A stretch of DNA of 64,000 nt from Sulfuricurvum sp. (GTDB taxonomy: Bacteria > Campylobacterota > Campylobacteria > Campylobacterales > Sulfurimonadaceae): positions 95,183 to 159,182 of the forward strand of contig NZ_JAQTUH010000004.1 in NCBI RefSeq assembly GCF_028710345.1, written 5' to 3'. Under the pieces are notes generated by a model. That model was not told the DNA's origin. It saw nothing but the letters and a program-made list of their open reading frames with translations, and searched no databases. The stretch's first letter is position 1. Each line of letters begins with the position of its first letter. Below are positions 17,867 to 30,300 of the stretch, piece after piece. The position numbers were made by a program, and so were the translations under genes.

Positions 17867-18652
17867 TCAGTTCTTATAATTTATGAGGACAATTTCGCAC
17901 TGAAGCTCAATATTAAATATCTCGCTAACCCGTTTTTGAGCTTCATTAATCAAGTAAAGAGCATCCTCATAGGTACCACCCCCATAATTGACCAAAAAAT
18001 TTGCATGAACTTCACTGAAACTCATTGCCCCTTTTCGCTCCCCCTTTAATCCAACCGCTTCGATTAAACGTCCGGCATAATCGTTCGGAGGGTTTTTAAA
18101 ACAACTTCCCGCGCTGGGCTCATGTGGCTGATTTGAACGCATTTGGTTAAACAGCTCATATCGCTCAACCGAATACCCACGATCAGCTTCAAACACCGCT
18201 TCAAAGATTACTTCATTGATAGAGGTTTTGCGATAACCGTATTCAATTTCACTTTTTTGCTTCCAACCGCTTTGGGTGCGAACGGCAATAAGATGGTTAA
18301 AAATCTCATACTCTTTCAGCCCTGCATTCATTTTGAGCATTCCCCCGAGTGTTCCGGGGAGTTTGGAGAGGTATTCAAAATGGGCGATATCGTTCTTTTT
18401 ACAAAACGATACGACACGCCCTCCAGGAGTTGCCGCACCAATATGGAGACCATCCTCTTCGAGAGCGATAAAATCATACTCTTTAGAGAGAATCATGAGC
18501 GGCGGTGGGGTGGGAGAGATAAGAACGTTATTCGCCGAACCGATGATTAAATGCCCATCGGGGACAACATCATTTTCGATGAGGGCAACGTCTACAACAG
18601 GACCGATACGGATAGAGGCAAATTTGGAGAAATCGATGGTTTTGGTATTCAT
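17867..18652 (-). CDS. murB: UDP-N-acetylenolpyruvoylglucosamine reductase
   Basis: FAD enzyme that makes UDP-N-acetylmuramate. 261 residues, the short form of the phylum. Marks are the FAD-binding IGSANNVLISP, the GLPGTLGG equivalent (KLPGTLGGMLKMNAG), the YGYRKTSI substrate tyrosine region and SAGSCFKNP with the catalytic Ser. Its ATG overlaps the fliQ stop as ATGA. Same order as in Campylobacter. Confidence 0.96.
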   Translation of the reverse strand: MNTKTIDFSKFASIRIGPVVDVALIENDVVPDGHLIIGSANNVLISPTPPPLMILSKEYDFIALEEDGLHIGAATPGGRVVSFCKKNDIAHFEYLSKLPGTLGGMLKMNAGLKEYEIFNHLIAVRTQSGWKQKSEIEYGYRKTSINEVIFEAVFEADRGYSVERYELFNQMRSNQPHEPSAGSCFKNPPNDYAGRLIEAVGLKGERKGAMSFSEVHANFLVNYGGGTYEDALYLINEAQKRVSEIFNIELQCEIVLINYKN

Positions 18653-18918
18653 TGCATAAAAGTAGGAATCATATTGAACATACGGATCGTGAAATCTTGC
18701 ATCTCATTCATCATCCACGGCATGGTTAAAATGATGATGATTACAATTCCGATAATCTTGGGGATAAAACTGAGGGTCATCTCATTGATTTGGGTAGTGG
18801 CTTGGAAAATACTTACCGCAAGCCCTAAAAACATCCCCACGAGCAATGCGGGTAATGATAAAATCAATGCGATTTTAAATGTCTCGATTCCTAAACCAAT
18901 CAATTCCGACTGCATCAT
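18649..18918 (-). CDS. fliQ: Flagellar export apparatus protein FliQ
   Basis: 89 residues with two transmembrane helices, part of the FliPQR export gate of the flagellar type III system. FKIALILSLPALLVGMFLGLAVS-type first helix and FIPKIIGIVIIIILTMPWM second helix are typical. Its ATG abuts the mqnD stop, and its stop overlaps murB. Confidence 0.96.
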   Translation of the reverse strand: MMQSELIGLGIETFKIALILSLPALLVGMFLGLAVSIFQATTQINEMTLSFIPKIIGIVIIIILTMPWMMNEMQDFTIRMFNMIPTFMQ

Positions 18919-19782
18919 TTAACTATTCCTCAAATCGGTGTATTCGAGAGGGATGGTGAAATCGTTAGCATCGATTTGAGCATCAAAAAAACCGTGTGCA
19001 TATCCGAGCTCAAAAAGTTTGTTGATTGCACGGTATTGTGTCTCATTCAAAGAGATAGAGTCATCATTGGCATACAATTCCAAATATTTTTCTAACGTTT
19101 CACCATCGATTCGGACTAAACTTCGCTCCAACAACATTTTAGAGAGGAGCTCTTTATGGTCACGCGCCACTTGAACGGCTTGCGTTAATGTTTTTTCATA
19201 CGCTATCGCTGAGGTAATAGGAAGTGAACGTCGAATCGCCATCCCCCCTAGCGGAAGAGGTAAATCACCACCGCTAAGTTCACACCACACATCCCATAAC
19301 TCTCTCTCAACGACCAATGAGCTGTCAAACCCGAGAATACTCTCATGAATCAAAACACCGGCATCGACCACTCCGTCCAAAACCGCTTGTTCAATCTCTA
19401 AAAAGTTCATGTAGACGATTTTTGCTTCGGGATAAGCGATGCGAAACAGTAGAGCATTGGTGGTGTATTTTCCACTCAACGCTACTTTAAAACGGCGCTT
19501 TAGCTGTGTGTCGTGTTTGCGTATCAGCTTTGGTCCATAACCGCTACCGAAACTCACGGCTGTGCGAAGTAGGGCGTAATCGTTACGGATATGGGGATAA
19601 AGTCCGAAACTAATTGCACTGATATCGTAGGTTCCCGCTAATGCTTCAACATTCAGCGTCTCGATATCGAGGGCAATATTCTCAAAAACGGTCTCTTTTT
19701 TCCCTACCCATCCAAACTTAATGGCGTAATACATAAAAATATCATCGGCATCAGGGGAGTGGGCTATTACCATCTTTTTCAC
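18919..19782 (-). CDS. mqnD: 1,4-dihydroxy-6-naphthoate synthase
   Basis: Futalosine-route menaquinone enzyme that releases dihydroxynaphthoate from the cyclic intermediate. 287 residues. The N-terminal AHSPDADDIFMYYAI and the later LPLPLGGMAIRR are diagnostic of MqnD. GTG at 19782 is preferred because TAGGAT lies 7 nt before it. First gene of the mqnD-fliQ-murB run; divergent from recA. Confidence 0.95.
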   Translation of the reverse strand: MKKMVIAHSPDADDIFMYYAIKFGWVGKKETVFENIALDIETLNVEALAGTYDISAISFGLYPHIRNDYALLRTAVSFGSGYGPKLIRKHDTQLKRRFKVALSGKYTTNALLFRIAYPEAKIVYMNFLEIEQAVLDGVVDAGVLIHESILGFDSSLVVERELWDVWCELSGGDLPLPLGGMAIRRSLPITSAIAYEKTLTQAVQVARDHKELLSKMLLERSLVRIDGETLEKYLELYANDDSISLNETQYRAINKLFELGYAHGFFDAQIDANDFTIPLEYTDLRNS

Positions 19783-19880
19783 AAATAATCCTACTGTAGT
19801 ATATGAGAGCGTATAGCTAAATTTTAACCTAATAACGCTAAAATAACTCCATAAATATTCATAAAGAATATATTGTATTG

Positions 19881-19923
19881 CAATTTGTCATATTTTCGCT
19901 GAACTATTTCAATTTGTCATATT
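19881..19923. promoter_or_regulatory. Direct repeat in the mqnD-recA divergent region
   Basis: CAATTTGTCATATT occurs exactly twice, at 19881-19894 and 19910-19923, 29 nt apart, in the 183-nt region upstream of recA. It could be a tandem operator. It does not match a LexA box, and LexA is generally absent from this phylum. Confidence 0.55.
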
Positions 19924-19965
19924 ATTGTCTAATTTTATATTTCACCCTTTTAGGAGAGCACGACA

Positions 19966-22270
<2,305 letters not shown>

Positions 22271-22271
<1 letters not shown>

Positions 22272-22588
22272 TGAATACCGAAGAGCACCAAGAGATTTTA
22301 GACGGCGATGGAGCATATCAAAGCTTTACCGAACGTCGTTTTGGGCTCTCAACCTCTAAGTTTATTGCCGTATCGACTATTGTTATTGTCATCTTTCTTT
22401 ATCTTGGGCTTTTGATATTTGGAGATAATTCATTATCAGTTCTTCTCAGCCTAGAAGAGCGCCAAGATTTTTTAACACAGGATATTGAACATTTAAAAAG
22501 TGAGAATGCTGCCCTTCAAAAACAATATTTTGAGCTTAAAGAGATCGATGCTGACTCTGCGACAGTCCAAAAGGAAAGACAACCATGA
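22271..22588 (+). CDS. DivIC/FtsB-like septum protein
   Basis: 105 residues: a cytoplasmic N-terminus of about 28 residues, one transmembrane helix (about 32-53) and a periplasmic coiled coil (EERQDFLTQDIEHLKSENAALQ). This is the topology of FtsB/DivIC, which bridges FtsL and FtsQ at the septum. It sits in the recA-eno-divIC-AMIN order seen in Campylobacter and overlaps its neighbours on both sides. Confidence 0.82.
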
Positions 22589-23202
22589 TAAAATCGATTT
22601 TTCTTGTATCAATCGTAATCGTTAGTGCATTCTCTCGTGAAAATCCATTTTTTGCAACTTCTGAAAATCCAAATTCATCGGTTACTTCAGAAAAAACATT
22701 TAACAAACCACCGCTACAATCGATGACCTATAATTTTCCCGATCAAGCACGCATCTTACAAGAGGTTACTTTTAAATTTAAAAATCTTGATGGCTCCATT
22801 GAAACACGTCGTCTTGAAGTGGATCAAAGTATTGATTGGCGCTCTCCTATAGTGTTGTCTCAATCTAATAATAAAAAAATAGAAACGCCTATTACCACAA
22901 AAGAATCCACCAACCAAGAGAAATCTTTTGTACAAATAGTCCCATCGGGGAATCAGGTATCCATCCTCATTAATGAACCTATGATTCGCCATTTTACCCT
23001 TAGTGATCCCAATAGCGTCGCTATCGACTTCAAACATAATGAGGTGTTTCAAGGATTTGAGAAACTCATCAATAGTGCCCCTTTTACAAAAGCTAAAATA
23101 ACCAATCATGGGAAATTTGCACGTGTTATACTTATTTTGGATGGACGACATGAGTGCAAAGTGAATAAAACGGCTCAAGGTGCGCAAGTAATTTGTAAAT
23201 AA
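22585..23202 (+). CDS. Exported AMIN-domain protein
   Basis: 205 residues. Signal peptide 1-15 (MIKSIFLVSIVIVSAFS), a low-complexity linker, and a C-terminal AMIN domain from about 110 (FVQIVPSGNQVSILINEP...RHFTLSDPNSVAIDF). AMIN domains place proteins at peptidoglycan, often with amidases or secretins. No enzymatic domain follows, so it is probably an adaptor. The Campylobacter gene in the same position is an exported glycoprotein. Overlaps the DivIC-like gene by 4 nt. Confidence 0.85.
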   Translation: MIKSIFLVSIVIVSAFSRENPFFATSENPNSSVTSEKTFNKPPLQSMTYNFPDQARILQEVTFKFKNLDGSIETRRLEVDQSIDWRSPIVLSQSNNKKIETPITTKESTNQEKSFVQIVPSGNQVSILINEPMIRHFTLSDPNSVAIDFKHNEVFQGFEKLINSAPFTKAKITNHGKFARVILILDGRHECKVNKTAQGAQVICK

Positions 23203-23231
23203 GAGAGCTAAAGGAAGAGATTGTGAGAAGC

Positions 23232-23254
23232 TGATTCCCATTCAATGGGAATCA
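23232..23254. terminator. Bidirectional hairpin between AMIN gene and tpx
   Basis: Perfect 11-bp palindrome TGATTCCCATT-c-AATGGGAATCA in the 56-nt gap between convergent genes. The practical form is a 9-bp stem with a 5-nt loop. Confidence 0.6.
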
Positions 23255-23258
23255 ATAA

Positions 23259-23762
23259 TTACGCTACTGCAGCCAATGCAGCGTCGTAGTTAGGCTCTTC
23301 TGTGATTTCAGGAACGATTTCTTTATAAGTAACCACACCCTCTTCGTTTACTGCGAAGATCGCGCGACATGTTACACCTGCAAGAACTGAACCACCAAGC
23401 AATACGCCATACGCGTTTGCGAAATCTTTGTTACGGAAGTCTGAACATACAGTCAATTTGTCAATACCTTCTGCTTGACAAAAACGTCCTGCTGCAAAAG
23501 GCAAGTCCAAAGATACGATAGTTGCTTTTACACCTTCAAGAGAAGCCGCTTTTGCGTTGAAGTTACGTGTTTCAGTAGCACAAACACCCGTATCGAGTGA
23601 TGGAACAACAATGATAAGTTGTTTTACACCTTGCGCACCGCCTACAACTACGTCACCCAAGCCAGCTGAATTTACAACTGTTACTTCAGGAGCTTTATCT
23701 CCAACTTTAACTTCGTTTCCAAGAAGTTCTACGTCTGTACCTTTGAATTTTGTCGTTGCCAT
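23259..23762 (-). CDS. tpx: Thiol peroxidase (atypical 2-Cys peroxiredoxin)
   Basis: Periplasmic or cytosolic reduction of hydroperoxides using thioredoxin. 167 residues. Peroxidatic Cys61 in PSLDTGVCATETRNF and resolving Cys95 in GRFCQAEGI, the spacing typical of Tpx. AAGGAG ribosome site. Convergent with the AMIN gene and separated by the hairpin. Confidence 0.97.
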   Translation of the reverse strand: MATTKFKGTDVELLGNEVKVGDKAPEVTVVNSAGLGDVVVGGAQGVKQLIIVVPSLDTGVCATETRNFNAKAASLEGVKATIVSLDLPFAAGRFCQAEGIDKLTVCSDFRNKDFANAYGVLLGGSVLAGVTCRAIFAVNEEGVVTYKEIVPEITEEPNYDAALAAVA

Positions 23763-23863
23763 ATTGGCTCCTTATTTGTTTTTTTTATTTGATAGAAGAA
23801 GTATATTTTAAATCGGATAATTTAAGTCTGAATTATGAAAGAGGTGTAATGCATTAAGCATTC

Positions 23864-24841
23864 CTAAAGTTTACACCGAGGATTAATAGCAATATCCGAA
23901 AAGGAGACAAACGCTTTTAACGCGTATGCTTCGAGGGCGGCACGTCCGATCATAGCGGCGTTATCGGAGCAGTAGGTGAGTTCTGAGAGGAAAAGTTCGG
24001 CTTTATGGGGTTTTAATAACTCCATAACACGTTCACGCAAATAGAGGTTGGCACTTGCTCCGCCGACGATAGCGAAACGCTTTGGAGGGTGTGTTTTGAA
24101 ATACTTTTTGAGTTTTTGAATCAGATGTTCGGTTGCCGTTTTTTGAAAAGCGGCAGCGATGTCGGGATAAGCGGATGATTCGTTGGCTTCGACCGCTAGG
24201 CGAACCTGATTTTTAAGTCCCGAATAGCTAAATGCGATGAGAGGTGATTGCCAGAGAGGGACGGTAAAGGCAAATTTGGTCGCATCGCCCTCACGGGAGA
24301 GTTGCTCAATCAACGGCCCTCCCGGATAGCCTAGATGCATCATTTTCGCTACTTTGTCGAAGCTCTCTCCGTAGCTGTCATCCATCGTGGTGGCAATGGT
24401 CTCCATCTCCGTGTACGACTTAACTTCTATGAGTTGGGTATGACCGCCTGAAACTAACAATACGGTTATAGGAAGAATCGATTCTTTTTCGATAAAAAGA
24501 GAATAGATGTGCCCTTTTAGGTGGTTGATTGGGAGGATGGGGATACCCAAAGAGATACTCAGTGCCTTTGCCATGATTACCCCTTCGATGAGGGTAACGC
24601 CCAATCCCGGCTCATTGGTGACGGCAACGGCTTTTAGCTCTTTAAACCACGGCTCACACTCTGCTAGAATACGGGGCAACACTTCAGCGTGGAGACGGCT
24701 AGCGAGTTCTGGGACAACACCGCCGTACACTGAGTGCTCTAGCTCTTGGGAAATCTTTTTGTGGTAGATGAGTTTTTTAGTTGCTATCTCTATAATAGCA
24801 ATTGAGCTATCATCACAACTGCTTTCGATACTAAGGATCAT
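23864..24841 (-). CDS. tsaD: tRNA N6-adenosine threonylcarbamoyltransferase
   Basis: Transfers threonylcarbamoyl to A37 of ANN-reading tRNAs. 325 residues from ATG 24841, which is chosen over an upstream start because it makes an ATGA overlap with the preceding hydrolase gene and yields the standard [14 protein letters not shown]-terminus. Metal ligands are His107 and His111 in [16 protein letters not shown] and the C-terminal CSDNAAMIG are also present. Last gene of cdsA-dxr-hydrolase-tsaD. Confidence 0.97.
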   Translation of the reverse strand: MILSIESSCDDSSIAIIEIATKKLIYHKKISQELEHSVYGGVVPELASRLHAEVLPRILAECEPWFKELKAVAVTNEPGLGVTLIEGVIMAKALSISLGIPILPINHLKGHIYSLFIEKESILPITVLLVSGGHTQLIEVKSYTEMETIATTMDDSYGESFDKVAKMMHLGYPGGPLIEQLSREGDATKFAFTVPLWQSPLIAFSYSGLKNQVRLAVEANESSAYPDIAAAFQKTATEHLIQKLKKYFKTHPPKRFAIVGGASANLYLRERVMELLKPHKAELFLSELTYCSDNAAMIGRAALEAYALKAFVSFSDIAINPRCKL

Positions 24842-25371
24842 TGCAGTAGCCACTCTTTGACAAATGGCCACTCACCGAATCCTGAGGCGGTGTTAATGTG
24901 CCCACCATCCTCGATGATCCTCATCTCTACACCCAAAGCCTTTTGAAGTAGTGATGCCTCTTCTGTGCTCATGTAGGGGTCATTTGTCGAGGTGACCAAC
25001 AATACCTCTTCGGCAAAAATATTTTTAGGTGCTTCGAGAGGGAAAAAGGTTTTGAGGGTTTCGATACTGCACGTCAAATGAGGGGGGGCGACGAGTAATA
25101 GCCGCTTTACGGGAGATATTTCCCTTTCATTACAAAGATGAAACCATGCGATATTTGCCAACGAATGACAGATGACGACATCGGGTTCAAAATCGGCAAG
25201 AATCGATTTGATCTGTTTCATCCATCTATTTTTACTCGGGAAATGGGGGTTATCTAACAGTGGAAACGCCACTATCCCATAATCTTTGGCGATTTCACCT
25301 GCGAGCCACGCTTGCCAATGAGGGTTATCCGATCCTCCCCAACCGTGAAGCAATAATGTTTTAGAGCGCAT
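24838..25371 (-). CDS. RBBP9/YdeN-type alpha/beta hydrolase
   Basis: 177-residue serine hydrolase. N-terminal [18 protein letters not shown] is the RBBP9/YdeN hallmark. The catalytic triad can be read as Ser70 ([10 protein letters not shown]), Asp131 (STNDPYM) and His158 (DGGHIN). Substrate unknown. Overlaps dxr by 1 nt upstream and tsaD by 4 nt downstream, so it is fixed in a housekeeping operon. Confidence 0.88.
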   Translation of the reverse strand: MRSKTLLLHGWGGSDNPHWQAWLAGEIAKDYGIVAFPLLDNPHFPSKNRWMKQIKSILADFEPDVVICHSLANIAWFHLCNEREISPVKRLLLVAPPHLTCSIETLKTFFPLEAPKNIFAEEVLLVTSTNDPYMSTEEASLLQKALGVEMRIIEDGGHINTASGFGEWPFVKEWLLQ

Positions 25372-26441
25372 TACATCCCCCTTACATAGTGGCGAACACG
25401 TTTGTCGATTTCGAATATCTCCTCAACCGATGTGGGAATATCCTCAAAATATTCATACGCGTTTAAAATGCGTTTGGAGAGCTCTAAAAAGGTGATTTGC
25501 CCCACAACAAACTGCTCAATAGCCACTTCGTTTGCTGCGTTTACTACAACACCCCGTGCAGGATTAGCCAATAACTCTTGTCGTAGTTCCCATAGCGGGT
25601 ATCGATCCGTTGTAATTTCGCGAAATTCGAGAGAACCTATTTCGAGAAAGTTTGCCGGTTTTAATATCGGCTCATCCACTTTGCCCATAAGCGCATACGC
25701 AATCGGGAGCTTCATATCGGCGTGGGCAAAATGGGCGGTTGTCGAACCATCGACATAATCGATGAGGGCATGGATAATCGATTTTGTTTCGATTACAGCG
25801 TCATATTCCCCTTCTCCAAACAACCAACGTGCTTCGAGAAGTTCAAACAGTTTATTCATCATCGAGGCACTATCAATCGTGATTTTTTGCCCCATCGACC
25901 AATTGGGATGCTTTAGTGCATCAGAAAGTGTTGCAGAGGATAATCGCTCAATCGGCCAATCCCGAAATGCTCCGCCACTGGCGGTAATTACCATACGTGA
26001 GATAGGACGAGGGGTTTGATTAAGATACCATAATCCAAAATGTTCACTATCGATGGGAACAATGTTTGTGGTATCGACAAAAGCCCCACCCACCACTAAC
26101 GACTCTTTGTTGGCTAATGCTATACGCTTACCACACTCTAATGCTTTGAGAGTAGGACGAAAACCTGCGAATCCAACAAGAGCATTCACCACAAATTGAG
26201 ATTCAGATGCTTCGATGGCGTCTAAAATCGCGGCTTCACCTGCGCGGACATGAGGATGATTGACGTGTTTAATATCTTCCTCATTTAAGACGACGACACG
26301 CTTGGGAGAGAATTTTTGGATTTGTTGATTGAGAAGTTCTATGTTTCGCCCCGCAACGAGGGTATCAACATTAAGTGAAAACCTCTCGGCAATTACGAGA
26401 GCATTAACACCAATAGAGCCTGTAGATCCTAAAAGGATCAA
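25371..26441 (-). CDS. dxr: 1-deoxy-D-xylulose 5-phosphate reductoisomerase
   Basis: Second step of the MEP isoprenoid route, NADPH- and metal-dependent. 356 residues, short compared with ~395 in E. coli but standard for this phylum. N-terminal GSTGSIGVNAL binds NADPH; ALANKESLVVGG, PIDSEHFGLW and TASGGAFRDWP form the active site. Overlaps cdsA by 4 nt. Confidence 0.97.
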   Translation of the reverse strand: MILLGSTGSIGVNALVIAERFSLNVDTLVAGRNIELLNQQIQKFSPKRVVVLNEEDIKHVNHPHVRAGEAAILDAIEASESQFVVNALVGFAGFRPTLKALECGKRIALANKESLVVGGAFVDTTNIVPIDSEHFGLWYLNQTPRPISRMVITASGGAFRDWPIERLSSATLSDALKHPNWSMGQKITIDSASMMNKLFELLEARWLFGEGEYDAVIETKSIIHALIDYVDGSTTAHFAHADMKLPIAYALMGKVDEPILKPANFLEIGSLEFREITTDRYPLWELRQELLANPARGVVVNAANEVAIEQFVVGQITFLELSKRILNAYEYFEDIPTSVEEIFEIDKRVRHYVRGM

Positions 26442-27199
26442 GCAAGACCCCGTAATAGAATGAGCATAATAATCGCGCCGAAAAGATAACCATCTATGCG
26501 ATCTAATATCCCGCCATGACCTGGGAGGATATTACCGCTATCTTTGACCCCTGCTTGACGTTTGAGATAACTCTCAAACAAGTCGCCAAATACTGCCGAA
26601 ATAGAGACCATCATGGAAATCATAACTGCTTGCAACATATTTTCGACGATACTGATACCGACAAAAAATCCCGCAACCGTTGCCACAACAATACCGCCGT
26701 ATACCCCTTCGCGTGTTTTACTCGGACTTGAGACGGAAAATGGAGTGCGCCCGATACTTTTACCGACAAAATAGGCACCGATATCTGCCGCGGCAACAAC
26801 GATCAAGAGCCATAGCAATGCACTAATACCATACTCTTGATATAAACTCAAAAGATAGAGCATCCCCGCCGTAGGATACATAAAGGGGAGAAAATTTTTA
26901 AATGGAATATTTTGGGTATAAGCAACTGCTGCTACAAAAATAAGTCCTGAAAGGACAAGCAAATCTTCACTATACGGATATATGGATGCCATAATCCACA
27001 AAATCACCGCGTACACATACAAAGAATTGTTGTTGATGTTGTAAAGTCGAAGAGACTCATGAAAAGCGAGGAGATAAACCACACCTAGAACAATCCAAAT
27101 AAGCCAAAAATTGTTTATTAGACCAACAGCAAGAGCCGCAAGACCGAGAAAAACAGCGGTGATAATACGCGTTTGAAGCGCATTTGAGGATGGTTTCAT
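26438..27199 (-). CDS. cdsA: Phosphatidate cytidylyltransferase
   Basis: Makes CDP-diacylglycerol for phospholipids. About seven or eight transmembrane helices. The family signature near the C-terminus reads SYLKRQAGVKDSGN then LPGHGGILDRIDG, with the metal-binding aspartates. ATG 27199 is chosen over the TTG at 27226 because AGGAAAA lies 5-6 nt before it; this gives 253 residues. First gene of the cdsA-dxr-hydrolase-tsaD operon. Confidence 0.95.
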   Translation of the reverse strand: MKPSSNALQTRIITAVFLGLAALAVGLINNFWLIWIVLGVVYLLAFHESLRLYNINNNSLYVYAVILWIMASIYPYSEDLLVLSGLIFVAAVAYTQNIPFKNFLPFMYPTAGMLYLLSLYQEYGISALLWLLIVVAAADIGAYFVGKSIGRTPFSVSSPSKTREGVYGGIVVATVAGFFVGISIVENMLQAVMISMMVSISAVFGDLFESYLKRQAGVKDSGNILPGHGGILDRIDGYLFGAIIMLILLRGLA

Positions 27200-27340
27200 C
27201 ACTTTTCCTGATGGAAGATGTTTCAAAAATGGAATTATAGCATTTTATTGTTGAATTGAGATCTGAAAGAGGCTATTACTTCCTAAGAATCGAAAAATGG
27301 CTCTTCAAAAAGGAAAAACCATTTAAGAAAAGAAGAGATT

Positions 27341-30300
27341 TTAGAGTACAGTAGCAATACTATACGTAAATGAACTTACATCGCTACCATAGATGCTTTG
27401 CAATGCTTGTGCATCATTACCTGGATTGTCAGTATAAGTGAGAATCCAAGTTGCACTCGGAGTATCAGTGATTGATGGATCGATACTAAGTGTTACCTTA
27501 TTACCTAATACTGAAACAGCTGTAGCTGCAAATTTTAGCAAAGCATTCCCGTCAGTAAGATCAGGAGTAAGGGTTCCATCGGTTACAAAAAACATACTAT
27601 TTGGGGCATAAGTACCTTCATCTAAAGAAGAGTTAAAAGTAATTTCGATCGTACCCGTACTGGTGTGCCCTACCACATCTGTAATAGGAGCTGAAATCAA
27701 TGGCGCTTTTGTCTCTACTATGTAGTTACCAGTACTGCCTCCAGCACCTGCATTCCCTGCCACATCCGTATACGACAAATTAGTGAGTGTGATTGCATTT
27801 ACTACATCTGCTGCTATTCCTGCAGCTGGGGCAAACGTTCCTGTATAGGTGACTCCGCCATCACCGCTAAAGAGATTATTAATTGTTCCATTTGCATTAG
27901 ATAAATTCAAATCACTTCCATCAAATCCTAAAACCGCTTCACTAAATGTGAAAGTAACAATAGGAGCATCTCCCGCAGTAACTACCGCATCGTTCATTGA
28001 GATAACGACCGTAGGTGCTTTCATATCTACCGCTTGTATCGACTGAAGGGCTACGGTGCTTGAATTACCGAACAAGTCCGTGACTGCACTAGCAGCAACA
28101 TCGACCGTCATATTCCCTGCAACACCTGCAGTAGGTGTTATATCCAACGTGTAGACAGAAGCACTAACTGTGGTCAGTACACCCGCAGGAACTCCCCCTA
28201 CAATTGTAATATCTTGGAGGGTAAAGCCTGTAACGGGTTCACTAAAGGTAAATGTATATTTCACGCTAGTTCCAGCTATATTAGCAACAGCAGCCGGCTC
28301 ATCATCGGATATAGCAATACTTGGAGCACGAGTATCGACATCATAGGTATAGTCATAGAGACTCGTTGCTGGTGCTACTATCTGACCAGCAAGCCCATTG
28401 AGGTCATGACAATCAACAACGCTAAACGTATTAGAGGTATACTCTACGTTTGCACCTGCAGTAAACGTTGCCGTCCAAACACGTGCATCAGCCGTAGCAG
28501 CAAGACCTGTAAGCGTTCCATTTTCAAAACTCACAATAGCATCTCTGACTTCTTCAGAAAAGGTGATAGTCACAGGAGAACTTTCTCCGATACTCAAAGC
28601 CGAATCATCAAAAAAGATACTTTTAACAGTAGGTGCAGTATCATCAGGTTTAAGATAGGTGAACGAAGTGGCATCATTTCCCGCTAAATCCTGAATAGCT
28701 GGTGTTAAATCTGTGGTTACATCTTTGTACACAACCCGAACACTTTCGATATCTATCCAAGAGTCTGCAGCTGCTTTAGGCATGATCAGCGTCACCGTAT
28801 CACCTAGCATAGAAACCGCTTCCACATCGATCAAATGAGTATTTATATATACGTCAAAGCCTCCCGGATTGCTCATATTTACCGCTTCCAGCTGTGAATC
28901 GAGTTTAAAACTGATGGTTTTGTTAACATAATCATACACCCAATTGGTATCCGAAGCATTGATAACGCCGTCACCATTAGTATCATCATAGAGTGTATCC
29001 ATGAGCACCGGTGCAATCATATCAACCGCTTGCGGTGTAGAATCAGTCATCGATGAGGCGCTTGCGCTGTTTCCTGCAATATCGAAATATGCTGTACTAG
29101 GAACATTAACCGATAGAATTCCCTCAATTCGATTTGGAATCACTTCAAGGGTATATTCAGATTGTGAAACTTGCGTAAAAGTTTTAGCGGTTCCGTTAGT
29201 GATCGTAATATCACTAATCCCAAAACCGGTAACAGCCTCCGCAGCGCCGGTACTATCGGTAAATTTGAAAGTATAAGTAATATTCCCACCATCCAAATCG
29301 GTTGTGCCATCACTGTTGCTTCCATCCATGTTCGAGATAGCTGTAGGTTCATTATCGGTGATAGTTAAAATAGGAGGATTAACATCGATCGTAATCGCAT
29401 CAGTATTTTTAGTAACTACACTGACATTTCCAGCTGCATCTGTTTGGCGAAGTTGTATCATATTGATACCATAGATTGTATTATTTGCCAAATTAAATGA
29501 TGTGCCACTGCCTACCGTCCATGTACCACCGCTATCAAGGCTATATTCCCACGTAGCACCCGATTCTACACCACTAATATTTATCACTTTACTACTCGTA
29601 ATATTATCCGATGCATTGATCCCCGTATCTGATGCCAAACTCATCACCAATGCTGATGGTACTGCCAAATCATACGCTTGAGTTGCTGCAACCACTGCAA
29701 TATTTTGGGCACCGCTCGAATCTACAGCAACTCCTGCATCAACATTCACCGATATATTTCCAGTGCTCCCAGCTGGGGGAGTAACCGTAAGCGTATATAC
29801 TGTTCCACTTCCACTAAGAGTCCCTTTGGTACCTCCGGTTACTGTTATATCACTGGTCGTAAATCCGGTAACCGCACTATCAAAGGTAAAAGTATAGACA
29901 ACGCTTCCATTCGCTGTTCCATCCGTATTATCAGTAATCGTCAATCCAACCGGAGAAGGTGGTGCCACATAGGTATCTACTGTATAATTTGCACTTTTCC
30001 CAAAAACACCAAGATTCCCAGCAACATCTGAATAGGAACCTGCTGCAATAGTAATAATATTACTGGTATCCGTAACCGATGCCGTCGGGGTAAAAGTAGC
30101 TGTCCATGTAATATTATCGGCTGTTGTAAGATTACTCACCGTACCGTTTTGCGCCACAATATCTGCAAGGGTAAATCCGGTTACCGCTTCGGTAAATGTT
30201 ATCGTCACATCGGTCGTTTCACCGCTGTTAAGGACAGTATCAGTTAATACAATCCCTACTGATGGTGCGGTTGTATCATTAACTATTGTTTGCAATTGAG

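Noticed and set aside
19783-19965. LexA-type SOS box before recA
   Set aside because: No palindrome matching a known LexA box was found; only the direct repeat stands out.
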